Shown: positions 34,561 through 46,379 of the stretch, in pieces
How positions within the stretch are numbered: the stretch's first letter is position 1
Layout of the letters: every line of letters starts with the position of its first letter
From: Diphasiastrum complanatum
Taxonomy: Eukaryota > Streptophyta > Lycopodiopsida > Lycopodiales > Lycopodiaceae
Direction: 5' to 3'
Assembly (NCBI GenBank): GCA_029204225.1
Contig: CM055106.1
Coordinates: 41,308,368 to 41,372,367, forward strand
DNA: 64,000 bases
Made by a program: the position numbers and the translations under genes
The notes under the pieces: model-generated
Told to the model about the DNA's origin: nothing
Database searches by the model: none
What the model saw: the letters and a program-made list of their open reading frames with translations, nothing else

Positions 34561-35737
34561 AATACTTGTTCTAGCTCCATTAGTCACACACATACCTGCT
34601 ACTAGTCACTCTCCTCAACAAGACTCAAAATTAATTTCAATACTCCAAGCAATTCTTTGATGATCGTCATCAAGTCCTCCAATGCAATACACTCCACAAG
34701 CACGCAGCTTTTGTTCAAGTGCCCCAAATAGTATAAGAAGTGTTGTCATAAAATGATGAACTAATAATTGGGTGGTGTATTGTTCTTTGAATGATGTTTA
34801 AGATTGCTCTTGTTGGCATTACGAGTAAGCTCTGTACTTCTTTGGAAAATTTTATATGAGTGGCAAATTTTGTTTGAAGGAATTGTTAAAAGAACATCTC
34901 TATTTTGCTTTTACCATGATGAATAATCAATAATGTATTTGGAATATGTACTTTAGTTTATCTTATAACCACATGCAGTTTATATTACTCAAGTGTTGTC
35001 ATCATTGATTCAATTTCATGATAAGCAATGCTCATACTCAACATTTGGGATAATGTAAGTCGATCTTCGGCCAAAAAGCATCTTGACTTCTTAACATTGT
35101 AGTTTTCATTTATGAGAATTAGGCTCACATTTTTGTAATAGACTATTATTCTTATGCCTCATATATTAGGTTTTGCATGAGCTTGGGTGAGCTTTTCATA
35201 ACACTAGTCTCAATGACAATTCATTGTTTGACAACAACGACAAAAAGAAAAAAAAGATATCATCTTTGATATTATTGTTTTTGCAATACATTAGAATTCA
35301 TCATCGAATTGACAAGAATAGATTATAGGCAAAGTGAAATTTTTTGTATACAAATTTTAAATGATTCAAATAACCATTTAACAATCTAAGTTCTTGATAA
35401 ATCATTTACAATTTATTTTCTATTTCTAAGTTTATGATTCTTTGAGATCGTAGAAATAATCTTTTTTTAATGTACAAATAAAAATGTGATTTATTTTTAT
35501 ATTAACTATAGAGACTGAATAAAGTTGATGTATACATTATTTTTATAATGAATTTAGAGATTGATTCCATTTAAGGTCATGATATTGATTTTTAAGTCAA
35601 TCTTAGATAACTTTCAAAAATGTTAAGTTCTTGGTAAATCATTCAAACAATTTTTTTCTATTGCTTAAAAGCTTAGTGATTGGTGATTCTTTTGTAGGTC
35701 ATGAACAAAATGTTTCCACATATTTTGAAAGTGAGAA
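34561..35737. other. No recognisable gene
   Basis: AT-rich sequence, probably decayed transposon DNA continuing from the copia fragment. Nothing specific can be supported. Confidence 0.4.
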
Positions 35738-36015
35738 CTTTGAACACTGATTGTGAATGCTTTGAATACTTCTCGTGAATACTCTAAATATTGATTCTCA
35801 ACACTTTGAATATTGAATATGAATATCGATCGTGAATGCACTGAATTCTTAATGCGAGTATTGTTAATATTGTTGGATGTGAATATTTTAGACACTAAAT
35901 GTAGATGCTCTATATACTAAATGTGGATACTTTGAATATTGATTTGAATACTCTGGACATTGAATATAAATTCTATGAACATTGACTGTGACACTTTGAA
36001 AATCAATTGTCAATT
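35738..36015 (+). repeat. Degenerate 22-bp minisatellite, about 12 units
   Basis: Successive 21-25-base units follow the pattern CTTTGAAYAYTGATTGTGAA plus two bases. Examples start at 35738, 35760 and 35782, and later at CTCTATATACTAAATG and CTTTGAATATTGATT. One unit is extended by 13 bases. Copies differ at several positions, so the array is old. Confidence 0.8.
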
Positions 36016-36909
36016 TGTGACTCGTCGTAAAAGTTGTTGGAAGAAGGAATGATGATTCGATAGTGATTAAGTCAAAATTGAAAGGTGACTATTGAGCGCA
36101 GCAGAATGATCCTTCTTCTAATGTATGACTATGCCTATCATAAATCAAACAAAGCTATCATGACAGTCGTCACGTTCAATCATGTAGCAACTAACTTTGA
36201 AATCCTTAAAGTGATTTCATAGCCAAACAATTACAGAGTGAAGTGATGTATAGATGTAGCATCAAGCCAAATACTAAGAGATTTATCAACTACTAGTTAC
36301 TACAGAGAAGCATGCATACATTTTGACATAATACTGAAAGCAATAAGAACTTGATGGATTAATTCAGTAAGTAGCATCTACAAAATCAGATGATGAGAGT
36401 ACAAAACAATAGTGGATGCAACTATGTACTCTAAACTATCTCTGAACAACTGATAACTCTGTTTGATGCACTTCCGCTGATAAGCAACTGATAACTCTGA
36501 GCAACTATCTCTGAGAAACTGATAACTTTGTCTGATGCACTTTCGCTAACAAGCAGTAAGCTCTGTAAGTCTTCTAAGTAGAAATAGAAGTCCCCTCTAG
36601 GTCATAGGTCGCAATTGGCAATTAGCCATAATGCGTTGTCATCCATCCAGTTAGGCTTTCCTGGAAATTTACTTGCAAATAAGTTGGGGCAAGTTATTAG
36701 CTTCATATCAAACGAAAGTAGTAACTATCATCCTTCGACTCCTTCGATAGTTCGTCGTCGTTGTCTAAGCCATCTGTTGAACGATCCTCGAGTATTTTTG
36801 CAGACTGTGTAGAAACATGAATAAAACTATAAAACTGAATAAATGAATGGATGTAGATTAAAGATCAATTATTTGGATGAATCACTCTCGATAGTCGAAT
36901 AATCCAACG
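36016..36909 (-). repeat. Probable copia 3' LTR and flank
   Basis: On the minus strand the RNase H fragment at 36910-37265 ends in a GGGGGAG polypurine tract (36910-36916) followed by CGTTGGATTATTCG. This suggests an LTR starting near 36909 and running left. The far boundary is not resolved. A short duplication (CAACTGATAACTCTG) occurs at 36448-36530. Confidence 0.4.
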
Positions 36910-37265
36910 CTCCCCCATAATCTGAATCCATGAATGCCTTGACCTTCAAACTTAGTTCTGCACAAAATTTCTTGTGCGCATCCAAGCTCAGTGCCTTAGT
37001 AAAAACATCAACTGTCATGTCTTGCGTTCGTCGACAATATTGCAAGTTTACTTCTTTGTCAAGGACTTTGCTTCTCAGAAGCAAAGTGATACTTAATTTC
37101 AATGTGCTTACTTTTAGAATTAAATCTAGGATTAGCAGATAAAGCAATAACACTTTGATTATCAAAAAATAAATTTGTCGGAGCATATTGCTTCAGACAA
37201 ACATCTGAAAGTAAGTTTCTCAATCATATTGCTTCTTGTAAATCCAAATAGCATAGGATTCCATT
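36910..37265 (-). pseudogene. Copia RNase H fragment
   Basis: Minus-strand translation, with one frameshift near 37080, reads LRNLLSDVCLKQYAPTNLFF, DNQSVIALSANPRFNSKSKH and IEIKYHF, then DMTVDVFTKALSLDAHKKFC. These are the C-terminal RNase H blocks of copia pol (D-N-x-S-x-I-x-L-x, S-K-H-I-E-I, D-x-F-T-K-A-L). It ends into a polypurine tract and LTR. The rest of the element is missing. Confidence 0.75.
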
Positions 37266-37904
37266 CATAAGGATGTTCTCAAGTTGACCTAAGTGATAGA
37301 ACCTTTGGAATGAGTCCAAATCATGCTTAGAACAAGAGAAAAAAAATAGGAGCTATTTTTGGTAACTTTTACATTGTTGAGGGATATCCATGATTCCAAC
37401 CCTAACTTGATAGAGATGCAAGATCCACCTAAATTAGCATTAGGGATAGGTTTAGGGCTTCTCATATCTGCTCAAACTCGTGATGGATCATGTATATATA
37501 GGTGATGATCTCTCACCAAAATCAATGAAGCAATTTCATGATTTTCCTCTCATATTGGTGCAATTGCTCTCAATGTTCTTCAAAATAACAAAGTTTGCTA
37601 CTCAAACTCACCACACAAGGACATATAATATCACTCACCCTAGCTTACCGCTTCGCAGCAAAGCTGCCAAAGGTGATTCATAGATCATGAGAGGTTGTGC
37701 CTCATGCACGATTCAAATCGCCCAAATATAAAAACAAAAACAAAAATTGCATTTCGAAAGACTTAGAAAAAACAAAAGCATTGTAATGCTCAAACTGAGC
37801 GACATCTCGGTTTTAGCAATTCGTCACAATATATTGCTTACGGGTATAGCAGCAAAAGCCACAAACTATAGCGTGTCATGTCATCTACCCTCTAGGGTGG
37901 CTGA
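37266..37904. other. No gene seen
   Basis: AT-rich spacer between the copia fragment and the H2A.X upstream region. Confidence 0.45.
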
Positions 37905-38036
37905 GGGAGGACTCATAACAAAATCCCATAATAGGCCTAAAAATAAGAGAGAAAAATTGTGTAGCCTCTAGGGAGGACTCATAACAGAATCCCATAATAG
38001 GCCTAAAAATAAGAGAAAAATTTGTGTAGTTCTTGC
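37905..38036 (+). repeat. 66-bp direct duplication upstream of H2A.X
   Basis: GGGAGGACTCATAACA begins at 37905 and again at 37971, and both copies continue through CCCATAATAGGCCTAAAAAT. The two units abut exactly and differ at a few positions. They lie 130-260 bases before the H2A.X start codon, in the probable promoter. Confidence 0.9.
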
Positions 38037-38061
38037 AAGGGCAGTTACTCCAACTGATTAG

Positions 38062-38064
<3 letters not shown>

Positions 38065-38109
<45 letters not shown>
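38065..38109 (+). repeat. (GA)n tract 60 bp before the H2A.X start
   Basis: Forty-five bases of GA dinucleotides. In plants such tracts near transcription starts can bind BBR/BPC proteins. Here that role is only a possibility. Confidence 0.9.
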
Positions 38110-38112
<3 letters not shown>

Positions 38113-38168
38113 TTGGGATCGATCCATCTTCTTTTTTTTGTTTGGTTTGTGTTAGAAGAAGAGGAAAG

Positions 38169-38994
38169 ATGAGTTCGACGGAAGCAGCTGGGAGCGGCGG
38201 CAGAGGCAAGAGCAAGGCGACTAAATCTGTATCCAGGTCGCACAAGGCAGGGCTACAGTTCCCTGTTGGCAGGATTGCCAGGTTTCTGAAGGTGGGCAAG
38301 TATGCGGAGCGGGTGGGAGCAGGCGCTCCCGTTTATCTGGCTGCAGTTCTGGAATATTTGGCTGCTGAGGTGAGAGTCTGTCTGTCTGCTGCTTTACAAC
38401 TCATTGCAAGAACAATTAGATATCGCTTTGAAGATGAATCGCTCTGTGAGGTTTTGTTGTTCTCAGGAATTATTTCTGCATTTTCGTCTAATTGTTCTTG
38501 TTTTGTTGCGATTTTACGATCTCTGATTTTATTTGCTGCTAACAGATTTCGTCTGCGTTGTGGAGCTTAGGGTAGTGATGCTTGGAACGGGATGTGATGT
38601 GCGTAACTGTCAGAACGAATCTGATGATATCGGCCTTCATGACGTTTTTTGACTTTTGTATCTGTTGCCTGCATTGGTATTCAATAGATTTGTTCGTAGG
38701 AGTAAGACATGACGCGCTCTGAGTTTTTGGTTAGTTGTTGGGGTTTCATATGGCTGACGTACATTGTACTGGAAGGTGTTGGAGCTAGCTGGGAATGCAG
38801 CCAAAGACAACAAGAAAAACAGAATAATTCCGCGACATATTCAGCTGGCTGTGAGGAACGACGAGGAGCTCAGCAAGTTGTTGGGGAACGTAGTCATTGC
38901 GAGCGGCGGTGTGATTCCCAATATAAACGCATCGCTGTTGCCAAAGTCGAAGAAGTCCAAAGGGGAAATTGGTAGCTTGTCACAAGAATTTTAG
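38169..38994 (+). CDS. Histone H2A.X, two exons
   Basis: Exon 1 38169-38369 (67 codons, [20 protein letters not shown] to EYLAAE) ends at donor GTGAGA. Exon 2 38776-38994 (72 codons plus TAG) starts [17 protein letters not shown]. The 406-bp intron is in phase 0. The 139-residue product has the full H2A fold: basic N-tail, [54 protein letters not shown] (acidic patch) and [12 protein letters not shown]. The C-terminus GSLSQEF carries the SQ-E-hydrophobic motif of H2A.X. Ser136 would be phosphorylated by ATM/ATR at DNA double-strand breaks. It forms nucleosomes with H2B in the nucleus. The sequence is close to Arabidopsis-type H2A.X, which supports both splice sites although the acceptor (TACTGGAAG) has a weak pyrimidine tract. 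No defect is seen. Confidence 0.93.
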
Positions 38995-39855
38995 GCCTTC
39001 TAACTTCATTGGCTGGACTCATTCATTGCAAAGAAGATTGACATCTCCTTTGTCAGCCTGGACGGCTGACAATATCATGAATGGAAGTCTTAATTGCAAT
39101 CAGGTTAGCGGAGACTGTTTCTTCCTAGAAATCTAAAACTATCGTAATCTTCTAAATTTTGGTTTATCTTCAAACATATGAGAGCATGAACTATTTGCAT
39201 CTTCTGAAGAGAGCACAAAGCTGCATGCGGTCTGTAGTGGATGCGCTGTCACCTTTGTGATGTTAGGTTACGCACTGATAAGTTGAAGAATTATGATGAG
39301 TCCTTTTATTGAGAAGCCATTTGTTGCAAGCGTTAAATACATAAACAGGGCATGTCGAGAATTTTCATCCTAATCGGTTAAATCTGCATGCATGGTGGTG
39401 CTGGCTTCGTCTGTGATGAAATATTAGCCTAGTCTTGCAATGATAATGATATGGACGAAGATCAAAATATGCTGTTAAACCTACATATATTCGATGCTGA
39501 AACTTCAAATATGTAGGAGATCTTAATCCATTCTATTGCAACGCTTGAAAATGAGACGGAAATCATGGGATGCTTTCTCTTTAGAGTTCTAGATTTCTTA
39601 CACATACATTGCAGGTCAATATGCAGATGCGTGCGTGCAATGCTAACAGATTTGTAACATCTCGTAGTTTTGACTGGTTCAGAGATGCTTGTGTGCGTTC
39701 TGAACCGTTGCATTTTTGTGGGTTCTCATAATTTCGACTGACAGCCATGTTAGGTCATGTAATCGATGAGAGCATCCTTTTGGGTGTCTGCTTTTTCTAG
39801 CTGAGTGGTATGAGTGCTTTTGCCCAAAGCAATATTATGGACCTCTTATCTGATC
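38995..39855. other. H2A.X 3' flank, no further gene
   Basis: Probable 3' untranslated region followed by unique AT-rich sequence without a supportable frame. Confidence 0.5.
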
Positions 39856-40484
39856 TGTTAACATTTTCGCATGTGAAGACATCCAAAATGATGTTATTGA
39901 TCTTCTAAGCTGTGTGTGATTGCACATCGATCTATCCCGTGATTGATGGAAGCAATCTAGCTAGACAATGTCAAGGCAAGACCGCACAAGCATGCATACA
40001 CAAACCAAAACTATCATTCACATAGTTTGAAGACACTTGATGAAAACACTAAGTATAAAAGTTGTTGCTCTCGAGTAGAGAGAGGAAAATACAAAGCCTT
40101 GCTCTCGGGTGGAGAGAGAACATAAATAAAAACAAAGTGTCAATGCAAGCTCTCTCTCTCTCATAGAGTGGCTCGAGATCCAAGATAGGTGGAAACAAAG
40201 CTCAATGATTGGACCACTCTCAAATCACCTCTTACTATGATTGGACCACTTTTGGTACACCTCTTGCTCCTATTGATCCACATGGCCAAATAATATGATG
40301 AGGTGCATCCTTGCTCTCTCTACCATCATGCCAAGTGTAAGCAACTTACACTAACTCGAGCTAATCTAGATCAAAATTTGCTCAAAACTTAACCACTAAC
40401 ATATTTACAAGTGTACATGGAAGTGTAGGTAACCCATCAACCCCAAAAGTCAAGATCCTAGATAGATAGCTTTTACATTTTTCA
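39856..40484 (-). repeat. Copia LTR (3' LTR of a minus-strand element)
   Basis: Begins TGTTAACATTTTCGCATG and ends TTTTACATTTTTCA, followed by a polypurine tract (minus strand GGAGGAGGAGAG). It carries CTCGGGTGGAGAGAGA and ATTGGACCACT motifs related to the array LTRs further right. It is similar in reverse complement to 47320-48033. Confidence 0.65.
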
Positions 40485-40555
40485 CTCTCCTCCTCCAAAT
40501 ATATCTATCTATTTTAACATAGATTTTGATATCAAGCCAAGATTAGATCTAAACT

Positions 40556-41277
40556 TTGTGAAGAATTGAAAAAGATTATCTATGTTAGATATAGGGGTCT
40601 TATGTTTTTTATATCAAGCATCTAGGTGTAGGATGTTGATAGGAACAAATTTGGCATAGATGGCAAATTATCCATTTCCACTTGTAATGCCACTGTTGAG
40701 CCAAAATAGAGTAAGAGGCTAAACTCGTGCCAATTAGAGTGTAGACAAGTGTAATGCTTTTGTTTGATGAATTCTAAGAGGTCCAATAGGATTTAGAGGT
40801 GGAATTATGAGAGGTCCAATAGAATTTGAGGTTTGCTTGAAAATGGTCCAATAGAATTTAGATGTGAATGGATCAATGGTCCAATAGGATTAAGAGGTGG
40901 CAAAAGTGTGGTCCAATCATAGTTAAGCATAGTGGTAGCTCGTGGATCTACTAGTATCATTGTACTCCTCATTTTGGATCTAATTGATTTTGAGATTGAG
41001 TGGATTTTGTGAGTGATTGATTTTCTAGCTTTCTCTCTCCACCCGAGAGCTCGTGATGATTTTCTCTCTCTACCCGAGGAGAGCAGCTTGTTTTTACTTA
41101 GATTATTTTTGGAACACTTCCCACACGTGTGAGTGAGAGTTGGAATGCATGTAGTAGTGTGTTTTTGCCATAGAATCAAAGATAGATCTTGAATCTCAAT
41201 CTAGTCTTGATCTTGGTTCATCTACACACCTTAGGAGATCACAAGTACATGTGGTGGATAGTCCACACGTGTGAAAA
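40556..41277 (+). repeat. Reverse-oriented relative of the array LTRs
   Basis: The reverse complement closely follows the LTR at 49711-50529. Shared blocks include TGGCATAGATGGCAAATTATCC, split as TGGCATAGATGG and CAAATTATCC, AGGTCCAATAGGATTTAGAG, CCTTAGGAGATCACAAG and TCCACACGTGTGAA. It begins TGTGAAGAATTG, as expected for an LTR, but its right end is cut short at GTGTGAA instead of ending in ATCAACA. It lies inside the minus-strand copia relic, so it is probably a damaged solo LTR. Confidence 0.65.
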
Positions 41278-41760
41278 AAGCATTCTTGAGCAATGGTTTT
41301 GTGAGAAGATCTGCAACACATGATGATGATCCAATATTCTCCAAGATGATTACACTCCCAACGATTTTCTCCCTCACAAAGTGGTATGCTATCTCGACGT
41401 GCTTGCTTCTTGCATGGAATATTAGTTTGTTTGCAAGAGCTTGTGTCGAGATGTTATCCTTTTTGACAATAGGTAGATCTTTATCCTTGATGCACCTTAG
41501 CTCCATGAGTTGTCTCTTGATCTACAAAACTTCCTTGGTGGTTGTAATAAGGGCCTTGTACTCGGCTTCACATGATAATAATGAAATAGTATCTTGTTTC
41601 TTAGATAACCAAGATACAAGATTGTCTCCTTTATAGATGGTGTAGGCACTTGTGTAGTTTCTATCCACTTTATCACCCGCAGAATCCGAATTTGAAAATG
41701 CAACCATTGTTAGATCCTCTTCTTTGTAGATCAAACCGTAGTCTCAAACCGTAGTCTAAT
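41231..41760 (-). pseudogene. Copia RNase H, frameshifted
   Basis: Minus-strand frames 41734-41497 and 41506-41231 read AFSNSDSAGDKVDRNYTSAY, CEAEYKALITTTKEVL, ARSKHVEIAYHFVREKIVGS and VADLLTKPLLKNAFF. These are RNase H blocks of copia pol. The D-x-D-x-A-G start is partly altered (SNSDSAG) and a frameshift lies near 41500. The C-terminal 15 residues are encoded by the reverse-oriented LTR at 40556-41277, so the original end has been replaced. Confidence 0.75.
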
Positions 41761-42622
41761 GGGGAGAAAACATATCTCAAGATCTTTTTGGCCGACTTCC
41801 AGAAACAAACTTTTGGATCTTGATGTATTGACTCAATTTGTGCACACGAAAATTGAAATCTGTCCTAGTTATAAATAAGGGAGCCAATTAGACTCCTGTA
41901 AAGGGTGATGTCCTCGAAGGATCTTTCATCCCCTTTCATAGAATTTTTTACAGCATGCTCCATTGGATTATCTATACTCTTACAATTTTCCATATGAAAC
42001 TTTTTGATCATAGAAAGGGAAATCTAGATTGACTAATAAAAGGTTGATCTTGCCATAAATCTATCTCTAGGCCTAAATTGTAATGGAGTCTCCTAGATCT
42101 TGCATCTTAAACTCTCTCCCTAGTGCACTTTTTGTTTCTTCGCTTCATGCAACTTCCACTCAAGATAATATCATCTACATAAATAATGAGAATGACTAAA
42201 TTGCTACCTACAAACTTAATGTACAAATAAGGATTATAGTCACTTAGATTGAATCCAAGTGAGATAAGATCTTGGACATTTCTTGGCTCTTCATGAGAAA
42301 GGAAAAAAGCATGATAAGTGATGTCATCTTCCACTTGCTTGTCTTTTTCCACAAAAGTGAGCCTCCTTGCCTCAAATCTCTCTATCATGCATCTCCTTGG
42401 TGTGATTGTTTGAAGATCCTCCTCCTCAAGCCTCGACCACAACATATCTTGATTTGCATCAAAATTGATAATTTTAGATTCATCATGATATGACTTGATC
42501 TCAGCCCCTTCCAAGTTGAACTTCTGATCTTCATGGAAGATCACATATCTACTTAAAATAATCTTGTTTGTAGAGGAAACAAAGATTCTATAGGCTTTCT
42601 TGGATGTTGAATATCTAATCAT
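41761..42622 (-). pseudogene. Copia reverse transcriptase, central part deleted
   Basis: The frame 42622-42107 begins with the copia linker (IILSRYVIFHEDQKF) and an acidic stretch, then jumps from HEEPRNVQD to LISLGFNLSDYNPYLYIK and the catalytic IIYVDDIILSG. About 150 residues of the fingers/palm before YVDD are missing without breaking the frame. Downstream (42100-41760) a stop-riddled C-terminal reverse transcriptase part with KKFYERG and KDLEICF follows. It cannot be active. Confidence 0.75.
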
Positions 42623-43660
42623 TACTCCTTTGAAGAACTAGGATCTTCCTTCTTCCTAATCTCTAAAGGCACATGCACAAAACAAACGCAACCAAAGATC
42701 CTAAGGTGATCTACCTTAGGCTTTTCACTGTACGACATGTCATATGGTGATCTTCCTCCAAGAGCAAGATTAGAAAGCCTATTACAAAGTTAATTAGCAC
42801 ATGAAATTGCTTTTGACATTCAGATAGAGTTCTAATTTTTCTTTCGGCAATCCCATTTTGCTAGGGAGAATAAGAACAAGTAAACTCTCTCCTCACTCCC
42901 TCTTCTCACAATAGTCATTAAATTTGTTGGAGTTATACTCTCCTCCACTGCATGTCAAAGCTTTCAACTTACAAGAAAATTGCTTTTCAACTAAAGCTTT
43001 GAACTTAAGGAAGACATTAAACACCATGGATCTGGAAGACAAGAGATACACCCAAGAAAATCTTGTGTAATCACTTATGAAAGGGAGAAGTGAACATCCG
43101 AGTGCACAAGCTCAAGAGGATGATGAGTCTTGATGTTGGATCTTGGAAAAGGTCTTCTATAAGATTTTGCCAATGTACAAGCTTCACAAGGGTGGCCCAA
43201 TCTCTTTTCCCATAGATCTTCTTGTGAAATCTTGGTTTTGTAAGCAACATCACAAAGGTTAGTGCTCTTTCTGGAATCTAGTTTGTACAACTTCCCAAAT
43301 CTAGATCCTCTAGCTATCACTTCAGTCTTTCTCTTGATTACACGTGTCAACATAAAATTTGACACCTAAACCATCATTAAACAATTGACCACTAATGAAA
43401 TTTTTTGTTAGTTTTGGTACATAGAGAACATTATTAAGACACAATATTTTTTATGATGCTACACTCAATGGAATGCATTTTACTCCTTCAATCCTACATT
43501 CAACATCATTTGTTGTATAGATTGATCTTTTGGTACCCTCATATGGCATGAGACCAGTGAATGAATTCCTAGAAGTAGACATGTGGAAACTAGCCTTACT
43601 ATCTATCCACCACAATTCCTCACTCTTGAAGGGAGAAGAAGAAAAACTTGACATCATCAA
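42623..43660 (-). pseudogene. Copia protease and integrase, decayed
   Basis: Minus-strand 43660-43451 has the protease segment ELWWIDSKASFHMSTS, in which the catalytic DSGAS reads DSKAS. 43365-43071 holds the GAG-pre-integrase and integrase zinc-type region (LGHPCEACTLAKSYRR, THHPLELVHSDVHF). Between 43070 and 42623 the integrase core is present only in broken frames (for example a minus-strand NQLC-like and GRSPYD-like stretch). Confidence 0.65.
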
Positions 43661-44700
43661 TCAATCCTCCCTATCACTCTCATTATCATCACCCTCTTTC
43701 TCATTAGTAAGGTTAGCTTGTTTGAATTGGTTCTTTTGAAGCATATTGGCCTTTCTTGCCACAAAAGAAACACTTGATCTTTGACTTGTTCTTCTCTCCA
43801 CTAGATGTTGTAGCTTGTGAAGAATGATCCTCAACTCCATCTTCGGCTTTGTCCTTGTCCTTCTTGAAGTTTTGATGTTTTTGTTGTTGCCCTTTGCTCC
43901 ATCCTTAGTTAAGAGTGCTTTGTCCTCTCCACCATCCTTCAAGGAAAGTTTGTTGATCCTCAATAGCTTGTTCTCTTGCCTACAATCCTTGGCAATGCGA
44001 ACACCTTGTAATGCCTCCAAGATTGGAAGCTCCTTTTGGATTGCATAAGTTTGAACAATGTTGTCAAATTCATCTCTTAATCCATTAAGGATTACTTTGC
44101 ACTAATTCATTTTGACTTCCATTACTCTTTTCATACCTTTGAGAACTTTGGTTTCTTAGTGTGAGAAATGTAGATGTGTTTTTTGCCTCATAAATGGCTT
44201 TAAGGGTGTCCCAAGCCTCGTTGGTCGAGGTGCGTGAGCTCCCTCAACACTTCATTTGACACATTCATTTTGATACAATGTAGGGCCAACCTTGCCCTCT
44301 TCTTGTATTTTTGGACTTCTTAGAGCACTTGTGGCTCCTCCTCAAATCCTAAAACTACGTCTATCACATCTTGGAGGACCAAAATTGACACCATTCTCGC
44401 CTTCCAAATGACATAATTGGAGGTGATCAATCTCTCTTCTTGCTCCAAGGGTAGGAAACCCATGGGAACCATGTTTATTTGAGAAATTGATTTGTAATGG
44501 ATAAAAAAAAAGTAATGGTGTTTCTTCTCTCTTAAACAAGGATCTAACAATTAAGTTGATCCAATTCCAAATTGAGATCTTGCAACTTCTTTGTGAGATC
44601 AATCTCACAAGTAATGTAAATCTCCTTCAATCTAGATCTTGCTTCTCTCCATAGATGAACAATTCTTAAAAAGTTTAATATGGATAGGTGCAAAAGATAG
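43661..44700 (-). pseudogene. Copia gag, decayed
   Basis: 44550-44320 reads INMVPMGFLPLEQEERLITS and NYVIWKARMVSILVLQDVID, the gag N-terminus. 44020-43661 covers the gag C-terminus with a degraded zinc knuckle region and a DDNESDRED tail. Several frameshifts separate them. Beyond 44700 the sequence changes abruptly to plus-strand pol sequence, so the 5' leader, primer-binding site and 5' LTR are lost. Confidence 0.7.
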
Positions 44701-44995
44701 AAACTCCAATGGAGCACCATGTAAGAAATCATGAAGGAGATGATGAAAGATCCTTCAAGGACGTCACTCCCTTTAGGAGTCTCATAGGCTCCTTTGGCTT
44801 ACCATATCTAGACCACATCTAAGCTATAGTGTTAATAGATTAAGTCAATTTATGCAAGATCCACTGATTTTATTGGGAACTAGCCAAAAGAGTGCTTAGA
44901 TACATTTCTAGCACACTCAACTTTGGCATACTATATAGGGTTTAGGGACATGATATGTCATTCCTTCCATGCCTAGCATAGAATTCCATTTAAAA
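44700..44995 (+). pseudogene. Plus-strand copia pol scrap
   Basis: Reads MEHHVRNHEGDDERSFKDVT then PFRSLIGSFGLPYLDHI, matching the copia block between reverse transcriptase and RNase H (G-D-E-R-S-F-x-D-x-T-x-x-R-S-L-I-G-S). It is opposite in direction to the element on its left. Confidence 0.7.
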
Positions 44996-45515
44996 AATTT
45001 ATTTATCATATGTTTACATTATTTAATGCTTTTCTTTTTTCCCTTTACATACTAATTAGCTCTATTTAGTTGGCAATGTCAAAGATAGAAAAAGTGATAT
45101 TGTCTTTGAGCAATTTAAAAGACATTTTTTTAAAAGCCAAGGTAGAGAAAAAGGATAAAGAAATATTGGCACACGATGAGGGAGTTGAAGAGGAAAAAAT
45201 TGAAACATATGTTCTAAAGAGTGTCAATGATCAACCATGGTTTTTATAATGCACTAGAGTCGTCATAAAATGCACACAAAAGTGTGCATTTCAAGCACTT
45301 ATTAAAAAAATCATATCTCGTAAAGTATCATTAATTACATCAAATTCTTTCATATGTGTGTTCTTCATACTATATATTGACCGATTAAAAATTTTGAGAC
45401 CTTCATTTTGAACAACTTATATATAAGATGTGATGTGTCAAACATGTGGGGGTACTGATGAAACTTCGATATGTTCATATATGGGACGACACTGTTGTGA
45501 ATTTTACATTCGATT

Positions 45516-46035
45516 ATTAGCCTGTCTTCTCTTAAAAATCCTATATGATTATAGAAACATGCCTATTAAAAAAAAATTGAATTTGGAGATCTATAGAGAT
45601 AGATACGTGCATTCAAAGTTACCCTTTTAAGTGTTGATAAAAATCACCAAAACTGGAAATAAATGAGTGTATAATGCCATGATTTTAACAGTATTTTTTT
45701 GGTTTGTCTACTTTAAAAATTAGTATATGACCATAGAAACATGTCTCTCAAATTTTTTTCAATTTGGAGTTATGTAGAGATAGATATGTGCATCTAAAGT
45801 TACCCATGTCAACTGCTGAAAAGTATTGAAAATTATTGAAAGGTGCTAGAAAGTTTCAACTCTTTTGGAGGTGCTTTTTACAACTCTTTCTTTGGCTGTC
45901 TACTTTCATAAATCATTTATGACCATAGAAACATGTCTATAAAAAAAAATTAAATTTGGAGTCCTATAGACATAAATACATGCACCTAAAGTTACCCATG
46001 TCAAGTGTTGAAAAGTTCTGAAAATTGAAGGATGA
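45516..46035 (+). repeat. Tandem repeat, three diverged units (~182-192 bp)
   Basis: Units start with (C)CTGTCTWCTTT/CTCTTAAAAAT at about 45516, 45700 and 45890. Each contains TATGAYYATAGAAACATG, AATTTGGAGT and AAAGTTACCC. Periods are about 182 and 192 bases. Non-coding. Confidence 0.8.
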
Positions 46036-46379
46036 AGAGTCAGGTCTAGTTCCACATACAATTGAAAGATTGAAATTTCAATCATGTGATGGCATGTTAT
46101 GTCTCGTCAAGTGACCAAGGCTTTTTTGCGCACTCACACAAAATGTGCTGAAAATAACTTGTGTTAAATAAAATGCCAAAATATTTTAGAATTTCTAAAG
46201 AAAACATCCTACATGTTTATAGCCCATATAACTTATGGCTTTCAGATAAAAAAAAAAATGAGTGATAATCTCCATTCAAATACATGAAACCTTTAATTCA
46301 AATACATGGAACCTTTAATTCATGTTCATTCTACCATGCAAAAAGTTGTTGAGATCTAGGAGGAGCCAAGTATGCTTGA

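Noticed and set aside
38142-38570. 142-residue frame containing H2A exon 1 and intron
   Set aside because: After residue 67 of the histone it reads through a GTGAGA donor. The conserved histone continues at 38776.
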